A stretch of 64,000 bases of DNA from Erigeron canadensis. Its lineage: Eukaryota > Streptophyta > Magnoliopsida > Asterales > Asteraceae. Both the position numbers and the translations under genes were made by a program. The notes beneath the pieces were generated by a model. That model ran no database searches. It saw only the letters and a program-made list of their open reading frames with translations, and was not told the DNA's origin. Positions 1-13,029 of the stretch are shown here, piece after piece (position 1 is the first letter of the stretch; each line of letters starts with the position of its first letter). The DNA lies in NCBI RefSeq assembly GCF_010389155.1, contig NC_057769.1:1860001-1924000 (forward strand), read 5' to 3'.

Positions 1-2440
1 TATTTATTAGGTACACGAATAATCCTGAAATTTATTTTATTTTATTAGTGATAAAGAAAGAAAAAGACAAGAAATACACAATCCCGCTTTTATTGGGTAG
101 GCGTTTCTTTCAACAAAATAAAAAGAGCGCATTATTTATGCATAGAGTACGAAAACTACCCCTAACTTTTCAACTAAAAAGCAAGCTAACCCTATATCTT
201 TGGCATATTAAGCAAACTACCCTTAAAGTCGGATAAAGTACTATATCACCCTTACACTATAACACTCCATTTTTGAGTTTTTTTTTCATGGGTTAAGAAA
301 AGAAATGATAAGAAACTCCTTCAAATCTTCATTCTTGAGTTTATATTATTAAAGAAAGGATAGGAGATGATGATAAAAAAATAGATATTTTAAGACTAAA
401 AGTTTTCTTGTCAATTTGACATGATTTGGCTAGAAAAGAAAGGATATATATATAATTACCACTTCACCCTTCACTTCACATCTAATATTCCTTTCAAAAA
501 AGCTATATTTGTAAAATTATATCTTTTTTTCTTTTCCTTTCTTTCCAATAAAACTCAAGAATGTAATTAACTCTTTCTTTTCTTTCCATTTCTTTCATTT
601 TTTATTAAACTCAAGAATGCATTATATCTATACACTTTCTTTCTTTCTCTCTCCTCTCCTATCTAATCTTATCAATTATTTTCTTTCAATTATAAACTTG
701 AGAATGTAGTGTAAAGTATAACTAAACTTTATTTGCATTATTTCATTTTCTTTGAAACAACCAACTAAACTTTAATTGCATTTTAAACTACTACCAAGAT
801 GATACTTGTTACCAAATATACAAGGATTAATACATATTTTTAGGCGACATAAAAAAAGGTTCATCAAACAACACGAATAAATTAACTAAAAAATGCGATT
901 AAAACGAAACTACACCAAGCTTGACATATCAAAATATCACCATTGGTCCATACTTTGGTTAGTTGCTTTCGATTGACTCCATATCTACAAACACCACAAT
1001 ACCTTAATTTGCTCCACCACGTTTTTGATCCCGGGTTGAAAATTGCCACAGATCGCATCATATGTATCATTAAACACCACAACAATATTTCATGTGTCAA
1101 CAAACTTACATGTTGGCATAACATAATGTGGACCATCAATCAGCTGCAGAGAGTCTTTATTTTTGATGAATGATTACCTTATTTGACACAATCGATTATA
1201 AAATATAAATTATTTAGCATTCAAGTTTTTTTTGTGGCAAGGTTGATGTAATATAAGTTTTTCTCATTCGAAGGAATATAAGCACTTTGATTTTAAAAAT
1301 TAACAAAAACAAAAATAATTCCGATAATCAAAAATATTATCTTACCAACAATAATATAGTTAACGTAGATTACTTTTATTCATTTCATTTCACTAATCGA
1401 AAAAAATTATTATATATCTCTCAATGTAACTTTGTAACATCATTCGTGTAATACATTAATACTCATACCATGTAATAATAAAATAAATACAACTACAATA
1501 TACAATACTGTTGAAAGGTATGATACAACTATTTGTACGAAGACTCCTGGAAATAATGCGTTATAACCAAAAAATTCATGCAAGTGTTCGTTATGTGTGT
1601 ATATGCATATAAAGGACTATACAATATAGTATATGTAACAAGTAAAAGTAAACATACTACATTAAAATATAAGAAAAATATTACCCGATTTTGCTTGTTA
1701 ACAAAAAGAATACGAGTAATATTAGTAAAAGGTGTAGGTTGAGGGAACAACCCAATCCCCATTTCCAAATTGGTATACGCATACGACACAAACTCAAGCC
1801 CCAGTAAGATTCATATGCTAGATACCCTACAAATGTGTCATATTTATGGTTAAATATCCTCAAGCATGCTTACAGAGTTGCAGAAGGATACGAACTTACG
1901 CCCTATCATTGATAAGGCAGCCTAGCCCAAACTTTTAAACTGATTTGGGCTAAGCAAATTTATACACCTTCGCAGCCCCTAGCCACGGAGCTTGGACTCT
2001 TCGAGGGCTACTAAAGCCACTTTAGTGTGGTGGACCCGACTTTGTAAGGCACAATTTTTCACTTGAACTAACTCAAGTATTTGAGCTAACTCAAGTAATG
2101 ATTAACAAAACAAATACGAGTAATGTTAGTAAAGGTATAGATTAAAAGAAACACCCGATACAAATATTTTAATGGTGCAAGAGATAAGAAATCACGTTTT
2201 AATAGCTACGTAGATTGTTAAAGCTAGGCTTATGTAGATTGTCTTGCTAATGTTCCTTGATGTCTTTCCACACTATTTACAAGCGTGAAACAAACAAATA
2301 CGCTAAATAATGAATCCATTTAAAATATGTGCAATTTCTTACAATACTTCAATAAGAAAGGACTTAAACACCAATTCCCAAACCAAAGTCTAAAAAGTAT
2401 TCATATTGTCAAACATGTAGTCCTATATGTAACTTCAGTC
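1..2440. other. Gene-free AT-rich region
   Basis: No convincing coding region. The short ORFs here have no recognisable domain, and their codon use looks like random AT-rich sequence. The stretch holds a pyrimidine-rich foldback near 330-560 and a more GC-rich segment at about 1880-2050 of unknown origin. The last few hundred bases probably contain the promoter of the CCCH gene downstream. A minus-strand ORF at 882-1139 has a short NPGSKTW stretch that could be debris of a protein gene, but this is too weak to call. Confidence 0.6.
329..563. repeat. Imperfect foldback, MITE-like
   Basis: Bases 330-361 (CATTCTTGAGTTTAT, then a purine-rich AAAGAAAGGA part) are the inverse complement of bases 534-563. 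Two further direct copies of the motif AAACTCAAGAATG (or close variants) follow near 604-619 and 690-706. The arms and spacing suggest a degraded palindromic element. No target duplication was found. Confidence 0.35.
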
Positions 2441-4124
2441 CATTGTAATAATTTATTTCACTTTGAGGGAGAGAAAGAGAAAAAACTTAAAATAGAGAAG
2501 AAAAAAAAAGAGCACACACACATAGGAAATGGCGAACAGACAAGAAGAACAACACCACCAACAAGCTCTTCTCTTTCTCTTCTACTAATCAACACAATCA
2601 CTTCATAAAATCACTCTTTCACTTCTTTATATTCTTAGATCTATAAAACCCACAAAAACCCTTTTCCAGATGATTAAATAAAGCAATATTTCCGGTAAGT
2701 TTTGTACTATTTTCCGGTCAAAAATTTGTGCTTTTTCTTTCAAAACTTATCTAAACAATCCGATCTTTGTTTTTTTGGACACCCTTTTGGATTCTGTATC
2801 TATATGTATATGTCCGTACACACACTTATACACATTAACTGTGTGTTTTTGATTGAATTTATTAAAACCTACTTTTCAGTTTCTTGAAACACTATTTCGT
2901 TATTATTTGTGTATTTTTTAATATAAATATATTTTCTCTATTTTTTGATTGGGTGAGGAATGTGATTTTTGTGTTGTTATTTGTCAAAGAAATGGCATTG
3001 ATGAAGCATGTTTACTGTTTTCAGACCAAAATAAAGTACAACTTGATTAGCATGTGGTACAACATGTTGATTTTTTATGCATGATTTTTGGGGTTTTATC
3101 TATCTTAACTTGTGAAAAAAGATTGAATTGTTTCAATTTGATTTTGACTTTATATCAACTTTCTTGAACACCCATTATAAATAAATGAAAATATATGGAT
3201 TTAATTACTATGTTTGCATTAAATTTGATATTTTTTTCATTGGTTTCTATAAAGAATCAAACTTTCTTAATATATATGAATAGACACCACTGTTTATGCC
3301 ATAGAAAGCAGTCTACTGTATTGGGTATTATAGTTGTATATGTCATTTTTTCTTGAAAGATACAAAAGAGTGTTTTTTGCTTTGATTCTATTCAAATTGA
3401 AGAAAAAGAATAGAAGTCTCAATATGAAGTTTACAACTAAAGATTTTTTTGTATTTATGGAAAAATTTGTATGGATTGTTTGGTGATCAATCATGCAATT
3501 CTAAATACCAATAAATTTGTCTTCATTATCTTTCAAGTGCATATTATCATCTATCCCATGGCCCCAACTTATTTTTTTCTATATTTGTAGCAGGGTTTTA
3601 GTCTTTCATCTTGTCTACATGTACAATTATTTCATTTTTATACATATATTATATATTATCACTCAGCAACTTTGCTTTTATAATTGACCTTTTCTTCCAT
3701 TATATTTGGTAGTGTTATTTAATGTGCTATATCTATCAAGCACTGTCTTGTATACATGTGTGTGACTGTACTATTGATTGTTGAAGTCAATCAATAATCT
3801 TGGTATTAACACTTCTCTTTCACTTTTAGTCTATTTGAGTATTTTGATGACTTAGGATTGTTTTGAACTTGATAATATTGAGTATCATTGTACTAGTTTG
3901 ACCCTAAATATATAGATTCAAATCACTTGATTTAACTTAAATACATATCCAAGCACCCCTTTAAGTGAGATGTAGTTGTTTCTTTGTGGGTTATTATAAA
4001 GTTTGATCTTTAATCTTGTTTATCATTTTTCTGCAGATCAAAGTCATGGGCTAGGTAATACAAACACCATTGATTGTTGAGAGTTGCGTTTTTTTTGGTC
4101 GAAAAGTAGAATATTTAACACAAA
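2440..4124 (+). promoter_or_regulatory. 5' leader of the CCCH gene with a 1.34 kb intron
   Basis: A GA-rich leader exon ends at 2694 before a consensus donor (GTAAGT, 2695-2700). The matching acceptor is the CTGCAG ending at 4036, giving a leader intron of 1342 bp. The intron is T-rich throughout. Leader exon 1 contains a possible 19-codon upstream ORF starting at 2529 and a three-codon one at 2670. The second leader exon, 4037-4124, holds a two-codon upstream ORF. The transcription start was not located. A CTATATG box near 2423 would suit a start near 2455, but this is a guess. Confidence 0.6.
4046..4054 (+). promoter_or_regulatory. Two-codon upstream ORF (ATG GGC TAG)
   Basis: Ten bases after the leader-intron acceptor lies ATG-GGC-TAG, 70 bp before the main start codon. 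It survives in the spliced leader because it lies in the second leader exon. Very short upstream ORFs can stall or recycle ribosomes and lower main-ORF translation. Whether this one acts so is inference. Confidence 0.5.
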
Positions 4125-6134
4125 ATGAGCCAGTTAACTGTTGAAACCGGAGATTCTTTTGCTACGCTGCTTGAACTTGCTGCAAATAATGACATTGAAG
4201 GGTTCACACAAGCTGTCGAGTCTGACCCATTTGGTGTTGATGAAGTTGGCTTATGGTATGGCCGTCAAAAGGGGTCTAAACAGATGGTTCTTGAACATAG
4301 GACTCCTTTAATGGTGGCAGCTATGTATGGAAGCATTGATGTTTTGAAGCTGATTCTTTCGCAATCAAAAGCTGATGTGAATCAACTGTGTGGTGTTGAT
4401 AAGACCACTGCACTTCACTGTGCTGCCTCAGGTGGATCTGTAAATGCCGTTGAAATTGTTAAAATGTTATTGGTTGCGGGCGCTGACCCAAATTTGATTG
4501 ATGCGAACGGGCTTCGACCTCTGGACGTGATTGTGGTTTCTCCAAAGCTTCCGGATATGAAAAAGAACCTTGAAGAGCTTCTTGGAGCCGATAGTGAAGT
4601 TCCTGTTTTGCCCTTGGCAGAATCAGAACTGGAACTGGATGTGCAGCCAGAGCTGGAAGTGCAACCTGAGCTGGAACTGGAACCGGAACAGGAACAGGAA
4701 GCAGAATCTGATTTTGTTTGTTCGCCGAGGACTATGACATTCAATGATAGCAAAAGGGAATATCCTATTGACCCGTCATTGCCAGACATCAAGAATAGCA
4801 TTTACTCGACTGATGAGTTCAGAATGTACTCGTTTAAGGTCCGTCCATGTTCTCGGGCCTATTCTCATGATTGGACTGAATGCCCGTTTGTTCACCCAGG
4901 TGAAAATGCACGTAGACGTGACCCAAGAAAGTACCATTATAGCTGTGTCCCTTGTCCTGATTTCAGAAAAGGGACTTGTCGAAGAGGTGACATGTGTGAA
5001 TATGCTCATGGGGTTTTCGAGTGTTGGCTACATCCAGCTCAATACCGGACCCGTCTATGTAAAGACGGAACAGGCTGCAACCGACGGGTCTGTTTCTTTG
5101 CTCATACACATGACGAGCTTCGGCCATTATTCGTATCTACGGGCTCGGCAGTACCATCACCTAGGTCAACTTCATCTGGTCCAACTGCAATGGATTTTGC
5201 TGCAGCAATGAGCTTGATGCCAGGCCCGGGAGGCCTTTCGTCTTTTACTCCACCAATGTCTCCAAATGCCAATGGGATGTCGAATATGAACTGGGCTCAA
5301 CCGAATGTCCCATCATTGCATTTATCAGGAAGTAATCTTCAATCGAGCCGTTTAAGATCCTCTCTTAACGCTCGAGACATGCCATCCGCCCAAGATCTAG
5401 ATATTCAGCTTTTAAATGAGTTATCCAGGCAACAAAGGGCGATTCTAACCCCAACAAAACTTGATGACATTTTTGCAGCCGAAAGCTCATCTCCTAGGTT
5501 CTCTGATCAATCTGTTTTTTCACCAAGACATAACTCGTCAGTTTTTAATCAGTTTCAGCAACAGCAGAGTATGTTATCACCGATTAATACAAATTTCTCA
5601 CCAAAAAGCGGACCTTTTTCAGTTCAGTCTCCCGGCAGGATGTCTCCCAGAAACGTGGACCGTGTTGACCCAATTTCACCCATGAGCTCTCGTGTTTCAA
5701 TGCTGGCCCGTGAGAACCAACAACAATTTAGGAGTTTGAGTTCACGTGAGCTTGGGTCAAGAGTTGGTGGGATTATGGGCTCAGATGTTGACCCATGGTC
5801 AAAATGGGGATCGGGTAATGAGAAAGCTGATTGGGGTGTTGATGCTGATGAATTTGGCAAGCTTCGTAGGTCTTCGTCGTTTGAAAACAGTGGGAATAAT
5901 GGGGAGGAGCCTGATCTGTCATGGGTTCAATCACTTGTGAAAGAAACACCCCATGAGAATAAAGAGAAGCTTGCAGCAGTTTTTGGTGGCTCAAACGGTG
6001 GTGCCGCAGGATCTTCTAGTGAAGGCACTGCTGTTGAGAATCCAATCTGGCAGACTGAACAAATCGATCAGTCCACATTGAGTGCGTGGATCGAGCAAAT
6101 GCAGCTTGATCATCTTGTTGCACAACAGAACTAA
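4125..6134 (+). CDS. Ankyrin-repeat tandem CCCH zinc-finger protein (RR-TZF, C3H30/TZF7-like)
   Basis: Single coding exon, 669 aa. Two ankyrin repeats lie at about residues 60-150 ([13 protein letters not shown], then [11 protein letters not shown]). A Glu/Leu/Pro acidic repeat follows at about 166-195. The arginine-rich C-x5-H-x4-C-x3-H knuckle is C242-H248-C253-H257. The plant tandem CCCH pair is C277-C285-C291-H295 (C-x7-C-x5-C-x3-H), a 16-residue spacer, then C312-C318-C323-H327 (C-x5-C-x4-C-x3-H), exactly the plant RR-TZF layout. The tail is Ser/Pro/Gln-rich with a conserved [18 protein letters not shown] block. Family members shuttle between nucleus and cytoplasmic granules, bind RNA or DNA, and act in salt, oxidative and hormone stress. 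The start fits the family N-terminus ([13 protein letters not shown]). Regulation may involve the leader intron and upstream ORFs. Assignment to TZF7/8/9 rather than the shorter TZF10/11 rests on length. Confidence 0.95.
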   Translation: MSQLTVETGDSFATLLELAANNDIEGFTQAVESDPFGVDEVGLWYGRQKGSKQMVLEHRTPLMVAAMYGSIDVLKLILSQSKADVNQLCGVDKTTALHCAASGGSVNAVEIVKMLLVAGADPNLIDANGLRPLDVIVVSPKLPDMKKNLEELLGADSEVPVLPLAESELELDVQPELEVQPELELEPEQEQEAESDFVCSPRTMTFNDSKREYPIDPSLPDIKNSIYSTDEFRMYSFKVRPCSRAYSHDWTECPFVHPGENARRRDPRKYHYSCVPCPDFRKGTCRRGDMCEYAHGVFECWLHPAQYRTRLCKDGTGCNRRVCFFAHTHDELRPLFVSTGSAVPSPRSTSSGPTAMDFAAAMSLMPGPGGLSSFTPPMSPNANGMSNMNWAQPNVPSLHLSGSNLQSSRLRSSLNARDMPSAQDLDIQLLNELSRQQRAILTPTKLDDIFAAESSSPRFSDQSVFSPRHNSSVFNQFQQQQSMLSPINTNFSPKSGPFSVQSPGRMSPRNVDRVDPISPMSSRVSMLARENQQQFRSLSSRELGSRVGGIMGSDVDPWSKWGSGNEKADWGVDADEFGKLRRSSSFENSGNNGEEPDLSWVQSLVKETPHENKEKLAAVFGGSNGGAAGSSSEGTAVENPIWQTEQIDQSTLSAWIEQMQLDHLVAQQN

Positions 6135-6711
6135 AAAAATCTTGGAAGGAGGTAAATAACTAAGTTCCGGTTATTCGCTTTGGGATTTGATTTTTGGGCA
6201 TTGAAGTTGGGCAGAAAAACAACAAACAACAGTTTTTCTTCCAAGATTATTTTTAATTTAATTATCATAATACAAGCAGAAAATTTAGAAACTGTAGAAG
6301 AACAAAAAAAAAAAAAAGTTGAAAGACCATCTGGAATATGATGCTTTAAAATTGCATATCATTCCAGTTTAGGAAATTTTCTATATATAAAAAAAAGCAG
6401 TAATATTAATTTTTAATGTTATTTATTGACAGTAAAAATTTCCCCCTTTTTTTCCTTTTGTCTTGAGAGATGTAATGCAAGGTGTTTATGTAATCATGTA
6501 ATATTGCGGATCTCAAGTGTTTTGATCTTTTTAGAGATTAAAAAGGTGAAGGTGAGGATCATGATAACTGATGTAGCATATGATAATTTGAATCAATATA
6601 TATTTTTCCTTTTTCAATATTATTCGTGTCAATGAACTCGTGGATAAGTAGGCCTTTCTTACAGACCGATCTCATAATGCTATACATCATATATTACGCG
6701 CACAATCTTTA

Positions 6712-6850
6712 CAACGTAGTGCGGCCAATGCTTCCTTCCTAGCTTCAAAAGGCGAGAGGTCTTGGGTTTGAAACTCTCCCGACATGATCACCCTTGATCA
6801 TGTGATTGATCCTTAGGCCCTTCGTTATAACTTGATGTTTGGACATTTAG
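6712..6850 (+). mobile_element. tRNA-derived SINE-like fragment
   Basis: An A-box-like TGCGGCCAATGC is followed about 40 bp later by GGGTTTGAAACTC, close to the pol III B-box consensus GGTTCGANTCC. The unit lies in otherwise AT-rich DNA. The ends and a target duplication are not clear. Confidence 0.4.
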
Positions 6851-8935
6851 TTTAATACAAACTTCTTAATTTATGCTCTTAACGTTAAGTATAATGATTA
6901 AAGATTTCAAGTTGATTTAAGGTCATCTCTTTCCAATTCAAGTGCAAATTTCTCATGTTTTCTTTTTTGTGTGATTGTGGCCATGATCAGTTTGATTTGT
7001 TTAGATTATAAATGGGATTATGGTACAATTAGTGGGTTATTAAGCCAAGACAAAGAAACATGTGAAGTGGGATTTTTCAAATCTATAAAAGTAGATATGG
7101 GATGGTGAGTTGTGGGATTATGTGGATGGGGAAACTGCCATTTGTTCTGATTCTATTCTATGACACATAAAGCTTTTATCTTTATATTCTTTATCTTCAT
7201 TTTTTTAGTAAATTTATGTGGAGATGGATGAGATGCTTAGTTGAACAAACTCCTTTGTTTATTTTTAAAATTTGCCTAGGAATAATGAATCTTGATACTT
7301 TACAAGAGATGAGATGAGGCTTTGGGAAAATCCCCAATAATTATTCTTTCAAAATGGCCCATTTCATTTTTCCATATGTCTAATTTTATTAGGAGGGGAT
7401 TCCGTTGATTCTAACATTACTAGTATTTTTAAATTTTGCAGAAAAGGGTCTGGTTAAAATTTTTTCAACTTGACTTAAGTTGAGAAATGAATTTGGGAAT
7501 CCTCACCCAATTTTATTAGAATGAAACTATGCACAATTGGATTCCTTTTATATTAGTTTTGACAAGGAAAAAGGAGTTATCAAATACATTTTACAACTAT
7601 CTTATGGTTAAATTTTGGAATAAAATCACTTTGAATAAGTTCTCTGATATTATTTTGAACGTTTATTAAGATTTGGATCTTTTAGGTAAGCTCTTACGGT
7701 CAGATTGTTTTCCAAGTAGGATTAGATGTAAAAGTCGTAAAATGAGGTTGAGATCATAAGATCCACATATGGTTCGATCCTTAGGTAAGCTAACTAGGTT
7801 GGACATCATATAAAACCTTATTAAGGTACCCAAATGGTCAAATACTGTTTCTAAATTCTAACGCATTAAAAGTAATATAACATTAAAGTATTGGATCTAA
7901 TTATTCACAAGAAGGATAGACCTACAAAACATGCTTTTAATTCCAGAGAGCTGACTAAAATAGATGAGATGTTAATACTTTGACTTTTGATATGAAATGA
8001 AGAGGCTAGTAGAAGTTAAATCATATATTTCAACTTTGCACATCAATGGATACATTATTTTTTTTTTTTGTATCCTATTAAATATTGAATTAAATGTTTA
8101 CAATATCACTTTACATATTAAAAACTTTTGACTGGTGATACATTATTGATACTAGACCTATACCTTTACGATGTGACGATGATGGTGGTAACAATGGCAG
8201 TGTGATGATAGCAGCGACATAGGTGCCGATATATGAAACAGCCGTGACCATTCGAAAGTTGAAAAAATAAAAAAAATCTAAAAATGGTATGGTAAAGAGA
8301 ATAATATTGTATTTTTTGTATATTTAAATTAAATATTATATATATTCTAAAAACCAATATGCAATGTACAACTCTTGAAGCTTAAAAGACAACACCTTTT
8401 TAACCTTTAACAACTTTCATTTTACACCCTAAACTTTTAACATTTTTAATTTTAAGGCTTTAATATCACTTTGGTCTCTTCTTATTTGCACCCCCTAAAG
8501 TTTTTATCTTAAACTTTTGCTCCATATCAAAGTTTTCGTTTTCAAACTTTTGACACAAAACTTTTGGGTTCTCATATTTCTATCAAACAACTTTTACACA
8601 TTTGCAGTTTTACCTTTAAACATTTGGTTTTGATGATTTTTTTCCCGCTCCGCCATATATAATGGTATTTAATATATAATAATTTAAATAATTGCTACGC
8701 TTTACGTTAACTTAACATTTAAAGTAAGACACTTTATTACTTCACCATCGTCATATTGTCATTATTTAACATAGTTATTTTGTGTGTGTGTGTGTTTTTT
8801 TGCTTTAATACATCTTACTATTCATACTGTTTTTATATGTTCTATTATCTTGATTTATGTGTATAGCACGATTACAAGTTATGTTTGTTGATGACTTTAT
8901 CAATTTTATATCTAACAATTTATTGTTTGAAAACC

Positions 8936-8969
8936 ATGCCCCGCAGCAACGCGTGGGTAAATTTACTAG
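8936..8969 (+). mobile_element. Helitron 3' terminus
   Basis: A short GC hairpin (CCCGCAGCAACGCGTGGG) is followed by AAATTTA and ends in CTAG before a host T. This is the canonical plant Helitron end (hairpin, then CTRR, inserted A^T). The 5' end was not identified with confidence. A block with GATGATGGTGG triplets at 8170-8220 may belong to the same or another copy. Confidence 0.6.
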
Positions 8970-9574
8970 TTTATAATCTAAAAGCTAAATCAAATGTTTT
9001 ACAATACAACAAATTAATAATGTGTCACAACAGGTCTTGAGAAATGCTCCCGATTTTTCGAGCTAAAGACAGATTTTCCCAAAAATAACTAGATTTCGCA
9101 TGAAATAAAAAATGACCGAATATATGAAAAAGCCACGCTGAGCATAAAGTATGTCGTTAAAAAAATGTGTCACAGAGGTTTCTATGTTCAACTTCTTCGT
9201 CAAGAAACGGATTCAAGAAATGCAGGAAACTACATGCACTTACAATAGCTTTTCATGTAGATCATTTAATGACTATGATCCATAGCGAATATATGCTAAA
9301 ATCTATATACAAATCTCCTTTTGATATTTAAGTAAACTTATCATGATCATCCTGCTTAATATTTGTTATATTTTCTATCATGATGGACAACACATGCAAA
9401 AGTAAGTTATTAGATAAGTCGCGATATGTTTTTTTAATGTAAATTATGTAATAGTTGTTGCAAGTTAAATTGACCTTCACACGAGGAGAGATCCTAATCA
9501 TCCTATACTTTCTTTAGTTTAGAAATTTTAGTTTTGTAGGAGTATCTTTGTACCCGATTCTTATTTAGTTTTTA

Positions 9575-9886
9575 CTAGCTAATCGACCCGGGTTGATGTA
9601 ATTAAAATTTTAAAACAAAAAAGAATGTATCTAATTTTTGTTATCGATATATTATAACTTGATATGAAGAGTACCTATTACATTAACAAAGTATAGAAAA
9701 GTATTTCAAAATATTATATAGAAAAAATTAAAAGATTAGGAATTTTAAATAAGCATTAAGTGAGTTTTTTAAATATGACATCATAAATGAAAGATAAACA
9801 TTTTAAAAAAATATATGATCTTGACACCTCATAATGTTTCTAAAATATAGTTATAAAAAACAATCCTTCTTTATTATATATAATGA
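9575..9886 (-). mobile_element. Short non-autonomous Helitron, copy A
   Basis: Read on the minus strand it starts with TCATTATATATAATAAAG and ends with the palindrome TCAACCCGGGTCGA plus TTAGCTAG. It is flanked by A at the 5' side and T at the 3' side, as expected for Helitron insertion. Its interior shares AAAGATTAGGAA, TTTAAATAAG and GACATCATAA blocks with the copy at 54574-54931, so the two are one family. It has no coding capacity. Confidence 0.7.
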
Positions 9887-10332
9887 TTTGTATTTATTTA
9901 TAAAAGTCAAGGGGTAGATACAATGACAAGTCAAAAAGAATATATAAGATGAAATCGATCTTAATGATTTTTCATGTATATGTTAACTACAAGCAAAGTT
10001 TGAATCCTCGAGTTGGAAATGTATGTGTTATCAACCATCCGATCATTTGCATTAGATTCGTCACTGTAACATGTGATGTGTTCTTTTTGTGTTTCCTATC
10101 AATGACAGATGATCCGATGTCACCTTGATTGTTTGTGGGATTCGTCTATTTAGTGAAGGCTCTTGACTTTTAAGGTAGAAACGTTGTTTAATCTTTTGGT
10201 AATCTGGCAGTTAACTATTAATTTAATTAGTAAAATAGTATATCCGTTATAAAAAAAGGTTAAAAGAGGCAAATGATGCATAGATTAGGCGATCTCATTA
10301 ATGATATTTTACTAAGAACATATATCAGCAAT

Positions 10333-10855
10333 ATTAGAGCTTACAACAATTTATGACATAGGTTTGTTAACATGACACGACACGACTTGGTTGTAACAAA
10401 TTGTGTTTGTTAAGATACGAATATAAATCGTGTCTTAAAACGTCCGGACCTGTTAAGATACGAATGTAAATTGTGTCTTAACATGTATATATGTACTAAA
10501 TGATACCTGCTAAGGAACCTGTTAAGACACGATAAAACTAGTTAAGACTTGTTAACAAGTGTCTACCATATTTTTTATTTTGTCTTTAACGGGTATCGTG
10601 TTTTTTATAGGTTCCTTAGCATGTTCCTTAACAAATTTTTTGGTTTAAATTTAGGATTTTTTTTAACAATAAATTTAGGATTTTAGTTAAAAGGTCTCTT
10701 ACCAGGTTTCTTATCATGTAACCTGTAAATATCGTGTCGTGTTTATGTTTGAAAAAATTGACTCATTAGTTATCGTGTCGTGCTCATGTTTGGCGTTGAC
10801 AGCTTCGTGTCTTATCTTGTACGTGTTGTATCGAACACGATATGGTAGCTTTAAT
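10333..10855. repeat. Inverted-repeat element with ACACGAC motifs
   Basis: The ends are approximate inverse complements (ATTAGAGCTTAC at the left, GGTAGCTTTAAT at the right). The interior contains many copies of GACACGA or its complement TCGTGTC in both orientations, for example ACATGACACGACACGAC at about 10370 and ATCGTGTCGTGCTCATGTTT near 10775. This fits a palindromic DNA transposon remnant. The class is not determined. Confidence 0.4.
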
Positions 10856-12101
10856 CAGTATGGACTTAATACTTTCCATTTAAAATAATGTAGATTGTAT
10901 GGGGCATCCTCCGGGTGCTTTTGGCACTAGCCATTGTCTGGCTGCAAAGAATAGCTCTGACAACTCCATATCTTAGTAGGGTTTGGAGGTCAGGTTCGAA
11001 TATGAGACATGCTAATCTGCTATCCATCCAAAGTCATTCTAATGGATAATGAGCATTTGCAAGGGCGAGATTAGTTGAGCTGAAGCCGAATGGATATGAT
11101 GAACTTAACACTAATGAGATTCTTAAATCAACCTGAAACAGTGAAACACATTGAACTCATTTGTCACCTTGTTTAAGTCTCCATATAACTAAAATGGACT
11201 GCCATCTTGAAGGTACACTCAATGAGGGTGGTCCAAGCTAGCATCTTGACACACTCAAAATGAAACCCAAATTGAAGCTTGAAACACCACTTAAAATGAC
11301 ACTACATATACTTCACATGATTATAATGAAGCTTGAACCCAAATTAATACAGGTAATTGATATTATGATAAACGCAATAAGCATTAGTATATAAATTTTT
11401 GCCATGCTTAAAAGCTAAGTATATCATTGTCAAATTATTTAGAGACACACAAGTGACAAGTATGGTACGGCAAACACTTTCATTTACTATTGTCTTTTTA
11501 TTTAATTTTAATATTCTTTTTGGCAAAAAGGATAATAATACGATCGATAGTTGACATGCGAACCTAACAATAGGGGAAAAAAAATTAGTTTAGGTAGCAT
11601 CTACTTTTTTCCCTATCATATCATGATCACTAATATTTTAAATGCCTTTCGGTGACTTGTCTAGTCCAAAGGAAGCTTTTTTCTTGCTTTGATCTGTCCC
11701 TAAATTATTCGTGTTTTATTATAAAAAATGTTATAAATACATTCACTTTCTTCTTCGATGATGATGGCTTTCTGGCTTTGTTTATATATGGCAAAAAAGC
11801 GTCGGGCATTTGTGACTTGTGAGCTATTTAATTAGTTATCATCTTTTTTGGATTCATTAATTTTTTTGATATAAGTCAGAAATCTAAGATAAAGACATTC
11901 ATTTTGAAGTTTGTTCATGCACATTCATCTTGAGCTTTGTAACGCACTAACGCATAACGGAATATTTGCAGAAGAATATCGGAATTCAGAAAACTAAACG
12001 TTCAATTTGTGACAAATATGAAATTTGTGTTGTACGATTTGAGCAACTGAGCTGATTCCTAGAATCATAGTGTTAATTTATCTTACTTTAACAAAGATAT
12101 A

Positions 12102-12601
12102 ATAGCACGTTACCCGTATAATCCGGTGACGATGTAGGTGTAGTGGTGGCGGCGACGAATGATGTAGGTAATTGAAGTCAAGGTAATTGGTCCATAGGAG
12201 TAATGGAGATATCTTCTCTTATATTAACGAGTTAGGTACCCACGTAATGCATCGGCGGTGGCGACAATGGGTGGTGCTAGTGACGGTGGTGGTAACGATG
12301 TGTTTATCAATCTAAAAGTAATTGATGTAAATGTTAGTGTAGTTATTTTATAGTTAAGGGATATATCTTTTGTAAATAACTTTATTAAGACATTATAGAG
12401 ATATTAGGTATAAATGTTTAAATTAATTAATAAAGAAGATAAATAGTTTGGATAAATATGAGTGTAAAATATTTTAGGGATATATTGGGTAGATTAAGTG
12501 TGTGAGTTAGGAATGTGTTAAAAATTAAGGGTATTTTAGGTATTTTAAAGGTAGAGAGTTGAAAAGAGGATGAGGTAGTTTGTTTATTAATATAGTATAG
12601 A
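12102..12601 (-). mobile_element. Short non-autonomous Helitron, copy C
   Basis: The minus-strand 5' end is TCTATACTATATTAATAAAC after a host A. The 3' end is CGGATTATACGGGTAACGTGCTAT, a degraded hairpin plus CTRR-like terminus (CTAT). The interior near the 3' end carries GGTGGCGGCG-type triplet-rich sequence, also seen near other Helitron ends here. Just past it, at 12603-12650, AAAATTGTGACGATGTCATTTTACTTTAAA-like sequence resembles the complement of 13140-13175, so several copies probably lie back to back. Confidence 0.55.
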
Positions 12602-13029
12602 TAAAACAAAATTGTGACGATGTCATTTTTACTTTAAAGAAGACTTATTAATATATAATTTTGATATTTTTATGACAGCACCTAAAAATATTTAAAAGTG
12701 GGCAAAATAAGCAAAATGAAAACTTATTTGAAGATATTATGACTTTATAATATTTTTAGTAGATGATTATGGAAGATTTATATTGAAATTAGAAACAAAA
12801 TTGTAAATAAAAACTGATTATTATAATATCATTTTGGAGTTAAAGGTATGAGATTTGAATTATCATTAGATTTTTAACATAGCTAATGTGATGTATATGT
12901 TATGTTTTTTAAACAAATTGTAGTTTTAACATTGTTTATTAAAAATATACAATAAAAGTTTAACATAATAAGAAGTTAAACACGTTCATTGTTTTGTATC
13001 TTTAAAAAATCAAATTCTATTTAGGTGTC

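Noticed and set aside
882..1139. 85-codon minus-strand ORF with an NPGSKTW stretch
   Set aside because: It could be a relic of a DUF295/F-box-type gene, but the rest shows no domain and the similarity is too short to support a pseudogene call.
4415..4801. 128-codon minus-strand ORF inside the CCCH gene
   Set aside because: It is the antisense of the acidic Glu/Leu repeat, giving Ser-rich low complexity. The plus frame carries clear domains.
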